Shown here piece by piece: positions 1 to 12,700 of a DNA stretch of 64,000 nt. This DNA is from Pisolithus tinctorius (Eukaryota > Basidiomycota > Agaricomycetes > Boletales > Pisolithaceae). A program made the translations under genes and the position numbers. Position 1 is the stretch's first letter. Each line of letters opens with the position of its first letter. A model generated the notes under the pieces. The model was not told the DNA's origin, made no database searches, and saw nothing but the letters and a program-made list of their open reading frames with translations. Location of the stretch: positions 2,418,001 through 2,482,000 of the forward strand of contig JANFAH010000004.1 in assembly GCA_024663395.1 (NCBI GenBank), in the 5' to 3' direction.

Positions 1-3000
1 CCGAACCTTATCCACAATACCAGCCTCGTCGCTTTTGTACTTGACGAATCTAGTCCGACCCGTGGTGTCATCGACGTAGGCGGCAATGGGGTCTCCAGCC
101 TCCAGTTTGACCCCAATACTGGGAAGCCCGTCCGTGTCCAAGAGACCCATGCAGGTGTGTTGTCGATCGCCTGCCTCAGTGTGGATGTCATCCCCTAATC
201 CAAAATGCAGGGTCGGTGCCGACGAGGATTTCGACGCTCCACGCATTTCCTGTAAGTCTATCACCTCGGATTTGTAGACTGTGCCGTACGCAAATCCACG
301 TTCATGAGCAGATTTGTTAAGGATCATGGCATCCTCCATATCATACCCCGTATAGGAAATAACTGCAACAATAGCGTTCGTTCCATTCGGGAATGCGTCC
401 ATACCATATGTATCATGCAGACGAGGTCGAACCACTGGGGTTTGTCCAGTCTGGAGATGGTAAAGCTTGTTATCGGTCCGATGCTGTAACGTGGTTGATG
501 GTGTCCCCATAGTTTGTTTACCCATCTTGTGAAATAGTCAGGAAGCTGTCTGAAAGGTTGCCCGGATGATTTACCTGACATTGGTAGATGTTACGTGGAC
601 TCTGTTACCATGGTTTAGATATGTTTGTACTGACAAGGGCCACTACTCACTTGGTTGAAGTCAGAAAAAGGCGTCAAATTGGCAAGGATGGAAAGGAAAT
701 TTGTAGGTGCATGTTCCACATGTGTAGAAACGCCAATCTCAACTTCACCTGGTTTCACAGCTATATTCAGGTAGACTTGTTCGAAGGGTCCCACCAGGTC
801 GTCCCTCCCGTTAGCAAGTAACTTCACCGGACGCATCATCCTTGCTGGAGTTGAGAATAAGAACAGTCCGGGGTGCTGGCCTCCCTTGCTCTCGGGTACG
901 AAACCGATCTCGAGGTCAAGGGGTATCCTGTGTAGTCCTTCGGTCTTCCATATTCGCAAGCCCTCAGCAAGCTGCTTAGCCAATCCCGGTCGGGCCCAAC
1001 CGATAACGCGCCCGTCAAGTTGGACGCATAAGTTCTTGCGACCGTCGATCGAAGATGAGAATGGTTGTGACATGCCGTGAGCGAGCAATAGGGACGGGAT
1101 GTGAGCGACCGCTCGGGGAGCCGTAACGATGCGGCACGACCGCGAAAGATGGTTGAGCAGACCACAAGGAGTACCATCGGGGGTGTGCACGGGGCACAGG
1201 AAACCTTGCAAAATGTCAGCACGACACATCTCGAATGGCTCGAGCGCATACCCCATGCTTCAGGAAGAAGTTTCCGGACAGTTGTCGTTTTTAATTCCGC
1301 GAAAAATGCACCTCTGTGAATACACCGAAAATGACTTATATACCGCAGCCAGTTGAGCTTCTCTGCAACAATCGTGAAACCTGAGGCTTGTTGTAAGTCG
1401 AGACCGGAGGAAGAAACAAGGTTTCCAGTTGCCAGAAAATTGGACATTTTTGCACCAATCTCCCAGTTAATTTTGTTGATCACTTTCTGGATGTATCGTT
1501 CTGTAAAACCATGACACGTTGTCTTCCATGAGTGGACAGCAGACACTGACTGTCAAAGAAGTCCGGCGGGGGTTCGGCCTTCCGTACATCAATGGTTATT
1601 TGATTGCGAACTTGATTGAGTGCCTCCTCTAGGCGTTCTTTGATAATCATGCCATACAGGTAGCCTGGAAGGAGAACTTCTTGGTGTTGTGGCGAATCCG
1701 GGTTGTCTGCGCAGGACGATCCAGACAGTAGGCTGTATAGCTTCCGTAACATGAATCTTGGTGGAACTTCGTTAGTGGACAACCAATAAGAGCAAAGGTT
1801 AGGCACCTACACCAGCAGACGAAATTTGTCGCGCGGCTCTTCAACGTGAACCAAGACCATTTTTTGAATTAACCATGCCCCAATCGCTCGGTTGTTCCAA
1901 TCTTCTGGCACCCCGAGTACTACCCGAAACTTGTCGCCCAAGTACTCCAGACATCGTTCACCCGTATGTAGGTCGTACCTTTTGAAACTGCGCAAAAGAA
2001 GTTCTACGCGGTCAGTCAGGAATGTATTTTCATAGTCCTGCATCATGACGTGTTCAAATATTTCCTGATCAGATGCACCAATGAGGGCTTTCAGTATAAG
2101 CATGATAGGAATAACATATTCCTGCTTGCGCCAACTAAATCGCAACATCGCACTGCCATTAGAGAGGTAATGAAGGGTATTTGTTATGCTCGATTGGTCA
2201 GGGCGAACGCATCGAATCTGAACCGCGTGTTGGGTATACGAAGGACCTCGATTCACGAAAGATGGGCGAATGACGGAAATGACGTGGTTTCTGCGAGGAA
2301 GGATGAGGTACCGAATTAGCCTCTCGTTTCCGTTGATGATGAAGTATCCGCCAAATTCTTCGGGTTCTTCGTGTCTTCGTACGAGCTCTGCAGAGGAGAG
2401 ATTACGAAGATTACAGCGTACGGACTATGAAGCTCAATCGATCATGAACCACATTGGAGGGAGTACCGCACGTACTCTGATCATGATGGGCACCAAGCCG
2501 CAATCGCGTGTCATGCTCTGTTCTACGCCATCTTCACCATTGACCCTCCAACAGACTTTGGCTTGCATTCGACCCCTATATGAGGTTAAACGCTCGCGAG
2601 CCTGCAAGTGTGTCAGATCAACTTATATAAGTTCGTGCTCAGTGTGCAGTGGAGTGAATCGGTGCACGCAAGGAGGACACACCTCGGACGGGAACACTTT
2701 TCGTTCCGTACTCCAAGTGTCACGATCTGGCAACCTCGGGGGTGCTATTGACACTTCTTCAATCCACACTGACGATCCGCTGCATAAACTGAGGCTCGTT
2801 CTGGAATATACATTCACTCACAGCTCATGCGGTTACCCCAGCCAGTCTGACCGCTCTCTGTGCCCACCTGCCCATTCCCATCAAATACGACACGTTCTCC
2901 AATCTCCTTTAAACCTAGTGACAGTAACCCCCGACCGTTCCCATCCCCCTTGGGCAACCCAGAGTCGTCGAAAAGTGCATTGAAGGATTCTATGTGCGGT

Positions 3001-3134
3001 GTGACGAACTCGTTGAAAATCGGGTACGTCGACGCGTTTTGTGGAGGATGCCTGAATTTCTCTTCGCGTTCGAGGGTATTAAACGTTGGTTTTCGTTTTG
3101 ATCTCTCTGAACACTCCTCCTGCATGTCTGGCAT
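1..3134 (-). CDS. RPA2: DNA-directed RNA polymerase I second-largest subunit (3'-partial)
   Basis: This is the beta-like subunit of RNA polymerase I, which makes 35S pre-rRNA in the nucleolus. The conceptual protein starts MPDMQEE at 3134. Exons separated by short introns then give family signatures in order: the EQVSIA-like and TERKVFPSE block (about 2670-2780), [13 protein letters not shown] and [13 protein letters not shown] (2240-2370), [16 protein letters not shown] (2180-2235), [17 protein letters not shown] (1640-1700), [20 protein letters not shown] (about 1145-1205), and the [21 protein letters not shown] catalytic-side block (about 300-360). That order fits Rpa135/Rpa2 rather than the Pol II or Pol III paralogue. 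The frame continues to base 1, so the hybrid-binding and C-terminal anchor regions lie outside the window. The start faces NUP98 across 166 bases. An earlier ATG in another reading is possible but unsupported. Confidence 0.93.
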
Positions 3135-3300
3135 CTCTCGTCCACACCACACGCTCGAAATTTTGCGGTACTGCCGTATAGCCGTGAGACCCACCTTCCT
3201 AATACGCGCAACAGCGGTGTTTGAAAATTAAAGGTCCGCGCTTTGTCAACCTGTTGCCATCGTTGAGAACGCCTGCAACGACGAGGACGACTGCAAAAAT

Positions 3301-6300
3301 GTTTGGGACGAATCCAGTCCAGTCGTTGTGGTCAAGCCAGCAGCAGAACCAGCAGCAGCAACAACAACAGCAACAGCAGCCGCAAGGTTCACCTTTTGGC
3401 CAACCAAGTACCTTCGGGACCGGAGGAGGTAAGCACAAGTCATAAACTTCCACGAGTCTGACTCCCATTTGAACCTACAAATCATTCTGAAACAGCTTTT
3501 AGCTCACCCGGTGCCTTTGGACAACCCCAGCAGCCGCAGGCAGCAAACCCAATGTTCGGGAACCTAGGGGCCCCTAGCACTGGCACATCTACGTTCGGTG
3601 CGTTCGCCATGATCTTTGTTCCTCCCATCTAACCATCTCTTTACAGGCGGATTTGGCCAAAACACGACACAACCCACAGCGGCAACCTCTGCCTTTGGTG
3701 CTCCCAAGCCTACAACGGGCTTCGGTGCATTTGGTGGTGGTTCAACTGCGTTCGGTAATGGCACAAGTACCTTCGGTTCTACCACCACGGCCCCCGCAAC
3801 GGGCACGGGTATCTTCGGATCCACCAACACTGGTGGCGCATTCGGCGCTGGTGGAGGGCTTTTTGGTCAAAACAAATCCCCATCGACTGCTTTTGGAACA
3901 ACGCCAGGTGAGCATGAATACTAGTGCTGTATCCGAGTCAAACTCATTGCTACTGTCGCCAACAGCCACTGGTCAGGATGGTGCAGTAACGACAGCAGTC
4001 ACCACTGGCACCGCTTCGCCACCGTACAGTGTCTACAGTGAGAAAGACCCTTCGAGTTCCGTTGCTCTCCAGTACCAGACCATTACCGCAATGCCAGCTT
4101 ACCGGGGTACATCATTAGAGGTGCGTTTTACACAGTCTTAGTTTTTCCATCCCCGATCATCTCACCATACATCCTAGGAGTTGCGCATGCAAGACTACCA
4201 GCAGGGCCGAAAAACAGCGGGAGCATTCGGCCAAACATCTTTCGGAACACCCGCCGCTCAACCGACCGGTATATTCGGTGCAACCACTCAGCAACCTGCT
4301 ACTTCGTCCATTTTTGGTGGTGGCACGACTGGGGCTTTTGGGACTGGCACTTCACAACAACCTGGAACAGGTACTTTTGGTGGGTTTGGCCAGCCAAGCC
4401 AGCCCGCCGGCGGTACGGGAACTGGTCTTTTCGGTGGCACATCTGCATTTGGTCAGCCTCAACAACAGCCTCAACAACCACAGCAGCAGCAGCCATCTGC
4501 ATTTGGGGCATTCGGACAACAGACCCAACAACAACCAAGCACAGGCGGCGGTATCTTCGGTGGCGGTGGAGGGTTTGGGCAAAACAAGCCCGCAACTGGC
4601 TTTGGGTTAGGGACAAGTAAGTGCACCACGTATGGATAATTGTTTTTGGTTAACTAGATGGTTTGTGCAGCTGGAAGTTCGTTCGGTACAACAGGCACTG
4701 GCGCATTTGGTCAACCTGGAACCCAGCCAGCAACTGGTACAACTACGGGTCTGTTTGGTCAGCCCCAGCAGCAGCAGCAGCAGCAACAACCACAACAGAA
4801 TCAACCTAGTACGACGTTCGGCGGGTTCGGTAAGTTTCACAAGGCAATATGTGCGGATGTAAACCAACACCTTCCCCTGGCAGGAGCTGCAACTGCTGCA
4901 AAACCATCGATATTTGGCCAGCCCGCCCAAACAACAGGTACGACGGGGACCGGCTTTAGTTTGTTTGGAAACCAGCAGCAGGCTCAGCCACAGCAACCGG
5001 GCCAGCAAACACAACCAACTACCGGGCTGTTCGGGACTACAGGGAGCACCCCTGGCACCAATCCTTTCGGGCAAGTGCAGCCAACTCAACAACAACCTCA
5101 AAGTGGCGGTTGTAAGTAGCGTTTTGAATAGTTTTAGTTTTGTCAGCTTTACATCCTGCAACAGTGTTCGGCACTACTCCTACTCAACCGTCCGGTGGCC
5201 TCTGGAGTAATACCGCAGGTACTGGTACCAGCTTGTTTGGAAACACTCAAACCCAAGGACAACAACCTACACAGACCGGTGGTCTTTTTGGTGCCGCCAA
5301 ACCTGCGACAACGACGGGCACTGGTCTGTTCGGTGGTGGTACCACCTTTGGACAAATAGGCACAGCGGCTACCGGTACAGGCGCTCAACAAACTGGTACC
5401 TTTGGCCAGCCGCTGGGACAAAGCACAACGAACCAGCCAACTACGGGTACAGGTGGCTTTGGTACTTCTCTATTTGGCCAACCCAAGCCAACTGCTCCAG
5501 CCATCAACACTTCTACTTCTACTGGCAGTCTTGGCACCTCGTTATTTGGAAACACGAGCACCCTGGCTCCGTCGACGACAGCTCCTAACGCGCAGGGCAC
5601 GTTCACAGCGTCTATCGCTGAGCCCATTGCCAGCAATCTACCCATATTCTCTATGCTTCCTCCGGGCCCGAGGGCTGTCACCATTGAATCTCAACCAAAA
5701 AAGAAACCTGGCTTCTTTATGGACATGCCTATACGCTCGCCGGTACCTCGAATCCAGCTGGGGTACACGCCTGCCGCATCGAAATTGCGCGGGTTTAGTG
5801 CAACAGAAAATGGAACAAGCCCTCTCTCCCTGTCGCTGACGAACGGGAAGACAGGCTCCTTGTCGCTGAGCCGGGTCGACGGCCAGAGTGCTCTTCGCAC
5901 CTCTACGGCGGCGGATGCATTCCTGCGTAGCGCAAGTCCGGCGTTGGGAAGTGGTGCAAGACAAAGCGTGAAGAAGTTGATTTTAGACAAGAAAGTGGAA
6001 CCTGCAGATCTGTTTAGCAAGTCAGGTCGCGGAAGCCCTGGGAGGGTAACCTTCAGTCCTGCACTTAGCCAAGCTGCACGACAGACAGAAGTTGCGCGGG
6101 AGAAGGAAGTTGCATCCGCCGCTGCTTCCTCTCCACCGAAGGAGGCATCTTCAAAAGCTCCCAATCGCTTCACTGCTCATACCAGCACTGTCATCCTGGG
6201 TCAGCCGTCGCCAACAGGAAAGGGCAAAGCAGCACCGAACAGTGGGCCTGCACCACTCCAACACGGTGACTACTGGGTGAAGCCAGATCTGGAAACACTG

Positions 6301-6702
6301 AAGAATTCGTCGTATGACCAGCTACTCTCTTTCAAAGATCTGGTAGTCGGCCGGGTTGACTTCGGAGAGATTCACTTCTTGGATCCCGTCGACCTCACGG
6401 GATTGCCCAAACTTGGAGCACTCCTCGGGGAACTTGTCCGGTTTGACGACAAGGAGTGTTGCGTGTACCCAGATGGTGATGACGCAGACAAACCCACTCC
6501 TGGGTCTGGATTGAATGTGCGCGCTCGCATAGTACTTGTGCGATGCTGGTCATTGGACAAGGCAACGAGAGAGCCAATCAAGGACGAAAAGGATCCAAGA
6601 CACGTGAAGCACTTGAAGCGTTTAAAGTCGATGAAGGACACACAATTTGAAAGCTTCGACATCAAGGAAGGGAAATGGACGTTCACGGTCGTCCATTTCT
6701 GA
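3301..6702 (+). CDS. NUP98: FG-repeat nucleoporin Nup98 with GLEBS motif and autoproteolytic-type domain
   Basis: This is a central FG nucleoporin of the pore barrier and a docking site for the mRNA-export factor Rae1/Gle2. Eight exons (3301-3428, 3503-3597, 3647-3907, 3966-4120, 4178-4616, 4671-4829, 4884-5111, 5165-6702) join to exactly 1,000 codons plus stop. The N-terminal half is GLFG/FG repeats with polyQ. A GLEBS motif spans the fourth intron (QTITAMPAYRG, then ELRMQDY). A second FG block follows, then a linker with a basic stretch, and a C-terminal domain beginning DYWVKPDLETL. The protein ends at TFTVVHF then stop, which is the position of the HF/S self-cleavage site in Nup98-Nup96 precursors. 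No Nup96 part follows, so it resembles yeast Nup100/Nup116 or processed Nup98. Confidence 0.93.
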
Positions 6703-6987
6703 GTACCGTTGTTCGTTTTTCTCCGTCCTATATCACCCTACTTCCATCCTTGCTCTCGTGGGTCATACGGAGTGATACGTCAGTGCAAAAAAGTGGATAA
6801 TTCTGTTGTTCATGCCATTTAGTCTTCGCACGTAGGTACAAATACGCATGTATGTAGTTAGTCCTTGGATAATGATATTTCATTGCTCGTGTAGCGAGAC
6901 AGGAGGTTGTGACGTCATGGGCTGGTCTGACCGCAAAGTTGTGTATGCAATCTAAGCGTCGATCTTGCTTTTCTCCCAACAGAAGTG

Positions 6988-8000
6988 ATGGTGGAGGTAA
7001 AGAAAAGCTCCTTCAGCCAAAGGATGCCCACCTAGTTTTTCAGATGCGACGTTTTGATAACGCACTCGATGCGGAGGGAGCAGTGATTAGGGGTGCCGTT
7101 GAGGGTACCGTCATGGGCGCAGCGGTGACGCTCCCAAGTTTCTACATCTTGAACCGCCAATGGCCGTACTTTCGTTCTTTGCCACTGCAACTCAAGACAC
7201 TGGCTGCCATCATTATAATTCTTCCAACGACTGCGATCAGAGCAGAACATCGTATGATTGATTACGAGCGTTCGCACTGGTATGTCTACATCAATCCCCT
7301 TGATGCTGGTTGCGTCTCGTGTCCACCCGTTGATCGTCCTTGTTTGACATGCACCGTCGGCAGGGACAGCAAAGATAAGTACGCTGTCGAGCGCCGTGCG
7401 CATGAGGAACGCCTCCGGTGGGACTCTCTTAGTGTGAAAGACAAGTTCGCAGACTGGACAGCTCGACACCAGTTGAGCTACGTCGTTGGAAGCTGGGCTC
7501 TTGCTATGGCAGTTTCAGGGGCGATCATCATGCGTGACCCGTATGCCCACCTCTTCTTCCCTGTGGAATGTCTCATTAACTGTTTCGACTTGCTTGCCAC
7601 TTGGCGGTGCGGCCGGGTAGGCATCTTCCCGTTCGACACAAGGTACGTGAAAGATCCTAAATTGGAACTCACCTTTGATGCTTATCTGGGTGGTGTCTCA
7701 GGTGGTTCAGGCGCGTGTGTGGGCCCAGGGGCTAACTTTAGGTGTTATCATTGCCACCGGTGCATTAACCCACTCTCAGCGTGCTAAAGCGGCGCAGATG
7801 CGCAAGGTAAGACAGATTTATCATCTCGTATGGAGAGCTGATTGTGTTTTGATGTGAATGATGTATGATAGCACGGCGATCGTTCCTGGGAAGACGTGGT
7901 AAGTGCTTGTTGGACGTTCCAACCATTCAGGATTGCGTTTCTAACACCGGTTGCTACACAGTTGGATGATCAGCAGCGCAAAGTCAGAGCTGTGATATGA
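6988..8000 (+). CDS. RCF2: Respiratory supercomplex factor 2-like HIG1-domain protein
   Basis: This is an inner mitochondrial membrane protein; yeast Rcf2 associates with the cytochrome bc1-oxidase supercomplex. The N-terminal part (RGAVEGTVMGAAVTLPSFY, then KTLAAIIIILPTTAIRAE) gives two hydrophobic segments. The C-terminal part has the HIG1 signature: a DKF...YVVGSWALAMAVSGAI helix, an RDP turn, then VVQARVWAQGLTLGVII. Splicing needs a short exon near 7621-7642 to join RDP to VVQARVWAQ, and two small last exons (HGDRSWEDV; LDDQQRKVRA). The start is uncertain. ATG at 7044 begins the conserved frame, but ATG at 6988 followed by a 47-base intron would add MVE and looks more complete. The gene follows NUP98 on the same strand, 285 bases downstream. 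Confidence 0.82.
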
Positions 8001-8503
8001 GGACCAAGCCAAACCTGAGACTTGGTTTCGGATCAAGTCTCACCGGATCCCTATCATGGCTTAGCGTCTTGTAGTGTACTGTAATGTATCAAGCGTGGCA
8101 TCAGCTGTAGAATGTGGCAGAATAAATGTATTGTGTACAGTGCAACGATCATGATTCCTTGGATGACTGGAAATGCTATGATCAGTCTTGCACTCGCTTT
8201 CTTCCATTGAAAGTGACTTGTAGTAATGCAATACATTTCATTGGCCACAGTTCCATTCGTACCCTGCGCCTTAGTTTTCAAGCAGGGTTCATGTCTTATA
8301 TTCCGGATTAACACTCGTTATTCAGTCTAATGGCACAGGCACGTAGAGTGCACTGCCTGGTCGACGGAACAATTGAATGAAAGGAGTTTCTATGTATATC
8401 AGGAGGGTTTGAGGTATGTTAGAGCAGCATAAGCAAGTGCAGGGAAGGGTAGATTGAATAATATCATAAACAAAACCAGGACGAGCCGTAGTTCATTGTA
8501 CCC
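8001..8503. other. Convergent intergenic region
   Basis: The 3' ends of RCF2 and CYB5 converge here. It is AT-leaning with only short spurious frames; I see no gene or RNA. It presumably holds both 3' UTRs. Confidence 0.6.
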
Positions 8504-9164
8504 CTATGCACCGTAGAGACGCCATGCAAAGTAGGCTCCCAACAGCCCCAATGGAAGGAAGTACATCATGCTACGGAAGACGGGTTGTAAGATAATTGAC
8601 AACACCGGGGAGACAGGAATGCATACTTGGATCCCTTTTCAACTGCGTCGTGAACTACTGGGATGGGTGCAGGTTTGGGCGACTTGAGTTTGAGCAACTG
8701 TCAAAGCATCACGTTTGGAAAGGAGCTGTAGAAGAGGGGTTAAGGGGGCTTACACCGTCCTTGTCCAACTCGCCAATGAGCATGCCCGGCAGTAGCTCAC
8801 GGGCCTCATCGGAATGACCGACGTCCTCGAAGGCGTCCGTTGCGTCCTTGCCTAAGTTGACACGTCAGCAACGTTGGACTCGGAATCTCTTCGATGGGCG
8901 CGCGACGCACCAGCCTCGGTTAGAATGACCTCGTCACCTCCGGGATGCTAGATTCCGCCTGTGAGCAGATATATACAGGTAACGGGTAGACACAGTTGTA
9001 CCTCGTCGATGAACTTTGTGACATCGTACACTACCGAGGCAACATATGGCGTGAGCGGCAAAATCACGTTAAGGCTTATACACACCCTTTTCGTGGACAA
9101 GGACGTAGAGAGAGTCCCTGGTATTGTGAGCCTGGAACTCTTCGAGGGTAATAACCTTGGCCAT
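8504..9164 (-). CDS. CYB5: Cytochrome b5, tail-anchored
   Basis: This small heme protein of the endoplasmic reticulum donates electrons to desaturases, sterol-synthesis enzymes and P450s. The start [13 protein letters not shown] (9164) is followed by short exons giving [10 protein letters not shown], then [13 protein letters not shown] with the first heme-ligand His in HPGG, then [16 protein letters not shown] with the second ligand His in VGHS, then a LIGELDKD end to the heme domain. A Lys/Pro linker leads to a C-terminal hydrophobic tail ([21 protein letters not shown]), which is the expected tail anchor. The exons are short and no single long frame covers the gene, but every conserved block is present in order. 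The stop is the TAG complementary to 8504-8506. Confidence 0.92.
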
Positions 9165-9737
9165 GGAGGAGGGAGATAAAATTCGGGAAGCGAGCGAAGT
9201 TGGTGACACGAGTCTTTTTCAAACAGAGGGGGGTATAAAAACCGCCGGTCACTAGCCCAGATTCCCACCATCAAGCGGCGGGCTCTAACACGGTTTCACA
9301 AGTTGATCACGATGTCTGGCCAGGAAAACAGTATATTTTATTACACGGGAGCATGTCCGCGAGGTTTAGTACTCGAATGACCACGGAATATAATACAAAA
9401 GTATTGGACATTCAAGCGTGGACCAAGCGTCGGTCGATCTCCCACTTGCACCAGTAAGAAACGAAAGCACTTCTGAGCTGTGTCCCTAGGCAAAGGCGAG
9501 TGGAGCTATCCAACAGGATGATGATCACAACAGCGACACAAAAGCGAGCATCAGATCAACACAACTTCAGCTTGAAAGTACGTTGAACAGAGTGTTGTTG
9601 GGCGTCGGAAGTTGAAACAATATATACCACAACCAAACTCCGCTCGAATAGTTCATGGCCCGATGCACCGCCAAGTCTTTCCAACCTGGTGTCGCACTGC
9701 CCACGGTCGCTCTCGACTCGTCATTCCCACCAACAAT
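9165..9737. other. Head-to-head intergenic region between CYB5 and the FG nucleoporin
   Basis: 573 bases separate the two divergent start codons. No coding sequence is convincing. In-frame ATGs at 9612 and 9663 lie upstream of the preferred nucleoporin start at 9738 and could lengthen it. A TATA-like GTATAAAAA occurs near 9233 but is far from the plus-strand start. Confidence 0.5.
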
Positions 9738-12700
9738 ATGGCCCTCAACGACGAGCAGGCCGACATTCTCGGCGGCCCTTTGCTACAAAAACCACAAAAT
9801 GATCTCTTTGGAATGCTAATGCAATACTTGGCCGCTTTCAAGGGTGCAGCGGCCGTCTTTCTTGGTTTATTAGCATGGGCGACCTTCGTACACCTTCGTG
9901 AATACATTCGAAGAAATCGCGACCTCAGCTACAGAAAGTATGTTTTAGCTGACATCTTTGACCGTCTTCCTACCTGCTTACGGGACTCTCCTTCCAGAGC
10001 GATGCGCAGAAAACACGGCATTCCCGACTCAGACTGTCGACCTTTTGCAGTTGCCTACGCAGCAGCCAACCGTGCGCGCACAGAACGCGAGGCCAGGGGA
10101 CGTAACAATCTCGCAAGTCATGTCCCATCGGGATCGGACAATCTCCAGCCTGGTGACAGTCAGCATCGCATTCCACCAGTGGGTGCGTCACATGGTGAGC
10201 ATCAGCTCAGGAGACGGCTGCCCGAATCAACCGGTAAGCCTTGGCAGAAGCCAATTTGTGAGACAAACGTGGCTGATCTGATCACACTTTGTATTCATCA
10301 TGGGGTATCTAGATGCGCGTGGACCATCGCCTTTCCAGAATTTTCCCGGCATAGCAAAACGCGTACAGGTGCAGGACTTCAAGCGCGCGGACGTTGACCC
10401 ACCCAATTTTGCGGAACGATACAACCCCAATACCCGCCATTCTCGTCAACTACCCGAACCAGCTCGTGGAGCCCTCCCCCCGATCAGAAGGCCTGCTTCC
10501 AGACGCATTAGCAGGAAGGTTCACCCCATCGACCCCGATGCTGCAGAAGCCCCTCGGAAGCGGTCGTATGCTGCCGAAAGCGATGATGAGCCGGACGGTT
10601 ACATGAAAAAGACACGCATAGATGGCGAAGACCTTATTGACGGAGACGAGGAAGCAGATTGGTACACTCAATATACCGGCTCACGGTCCCAGCCTGTGGC
10701 GTCTTCGTCTCGTGTCTCTATCAACGGTCAATCATATGGACACGAGGCCGACGAACCCGTCGATGAAATTATGGAGGATCTTGATGATGAATTTGCCGAG
10801 TTGCCATCTATACCTCGTGGCAAGAAACGTGACCGTGCAGAAGCCGGATCCACGTTTGGTGCCGACGATGAAGATGACGTTCACACTGAGAAATCAAACC
10901 GCCATCGGAAACGTCGATCAGTGTCTAAGCGAAAATCAGAAACACATCCCAGGGGGAAGAAGAGAGATCGGGAGATGGAGTTCCCTGAGAGTGAAGGTGA
11001 AGGTGCTGTTACGGAGAGTCTGAAGAGGGATAGTCAGCGCACATCAAAGAAGAGGAAGGGGAAGAGAGCTACGTCTGACGAAACCAAGATGGATACCTCT
11101 GTGGAGGATGCTCGGGTATCTAAGGACCCTCTCTGTGGTGGTCGTAAGATCGGTGAAGAATGGGAAGCAGGTGATGTCCGTTACAAGGTCGGCGACAAAG
11201 GAGAGCGACTACGCCTTGCTTTGGTTAAGAAGGCTCGGAATAAATACCACATGGTATGTTATAGACGTGTTATGAGATTACTCCTACTGACGTGGAACTT
11301 CGCAGCCCGAGGACTCTCAGCATCCGGACCGCGCTGCGGCTCTCGAAATCTACGTTGAAACATGGATGACAGAGGAGCAATACAAGCAAGCAGAAGAGCG
11401 ACAGGATGTCGTTCCGCAGGATGTGCGACCTTCGACGGAATCTACATATCATCCTTCTGAATCACCTTCGAAGAAGGGTAAAGATCTTTTGTGGGATTCT
11501 GTCACTAGCAGCCCTGTCTCTCGCCGTCCGTTCCGTCAATCTCTCACAGCCAATACTACCATGCGGATAAACCCTTTCCAACAATCTCAGAGTCAGCCAA
11601 ATCTAAGCCGCCGCGTTGGTTCACCCAGTGCTTCTGTATCTCCTCACCTGGTGGGTGCCACCGAGAGCCCTACGCGACCCGGTTTCCGTGGATTCTCGAA
11701 GTGGGAAAAACAAGACCGTGAAGCGGAGGCTATGGCTAAAATACGCGCCAAAATGCAGGAGCAGAAGAAGAGTGAAGCTATGAAGAGCAGCGAGGTGCCA
11801 ACGAGTACAATTGCTCCCGGCTCGTGTGCACAGACCCTGACAGTTCCTGCTATTACTTTAACTCCTGCCTCACCCTCGCCAGTGGAAGGAAAGCCGCTGA
11901 TGACTGAAGCCAAGTCTGCACCTTCAATCTCTTTTCAGCCACCTTCTGCCGCCAAGACCGAAGGAACCACCTCTGCTCCCGGCACGGCTACCACGTCTGG
12001 TTTCTCCGTGTTGCCAAGCGCTACACCTGCGATTCCAAGTGTTCCCCAACTCAGCACAAGTGCAGTCCCTTCGTCTACCCCTTCCTTCTCCTTTGCACCT
12101 CCGGTGCAACCATCGACCACCACTGTGCCCACGGCGACTACGACGCCCTCCACCTCCACCTCCCTATCAAATTTCTTATCGAAGACTACTGCACCTTCCT
12201 CTTCTGCTGCGACATCTGCTCCCTCAACGACCCCGTCTTTCTCGTTCCTTGCACCGACTCAGACCCAGCCTTCATCTGGAACTACCACCCTAACCACAGA
12301 AGCACCCAAAGCTCCTGCCTTTTCGTTCGCCAAGCCCAGTGTGCCAGCCGTGGCATCCCAGGCAGCCACAATTCCTTCATCCTCTACACCAGCGACAACT
12401 GCACCTCCAGCAACGTCTGGGTTTATGTTAACACCTTCCACTTGGCAAACTGCGGCTCCGGCACCGTCGGGGTCGAAGCCATCAACACCTGGTTTCTCCT
12501 TCCTGACCACTCCATCAGCAACTACCACGAGCCCTGCTGCACCTTCGAAGTTCTCGTTCGGGCAGCCATCCGCTAGCCCAGCGTTCTCCACTGCTACTCC
12601 GACCATTCCTGATAGTAAGCCAAAGTTCACTTTTGGTGCACCTACCACTTCAAGTAGTGCTTCCGCCGCTGGTGAAACCAAGGAGCCGGCGCCTTCCTCT

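Noticed and set aside
836..1546. 236-codon minus-strand frame overlapping RPA2
   Set aside because: Its first part carries real RPA2 residues but it then runs on in the wrong frame past an exon junction; the conserved [11 protein letters not shown] block lies in the other frame.
4607..5161. 184-codon Leu/Cys-rich minus-strand frame across NUP98
   Set aside because: A shadow of GLFG and polyQ codons; NUP98 exons sum to exactly 1,000 codons on the plus strand.
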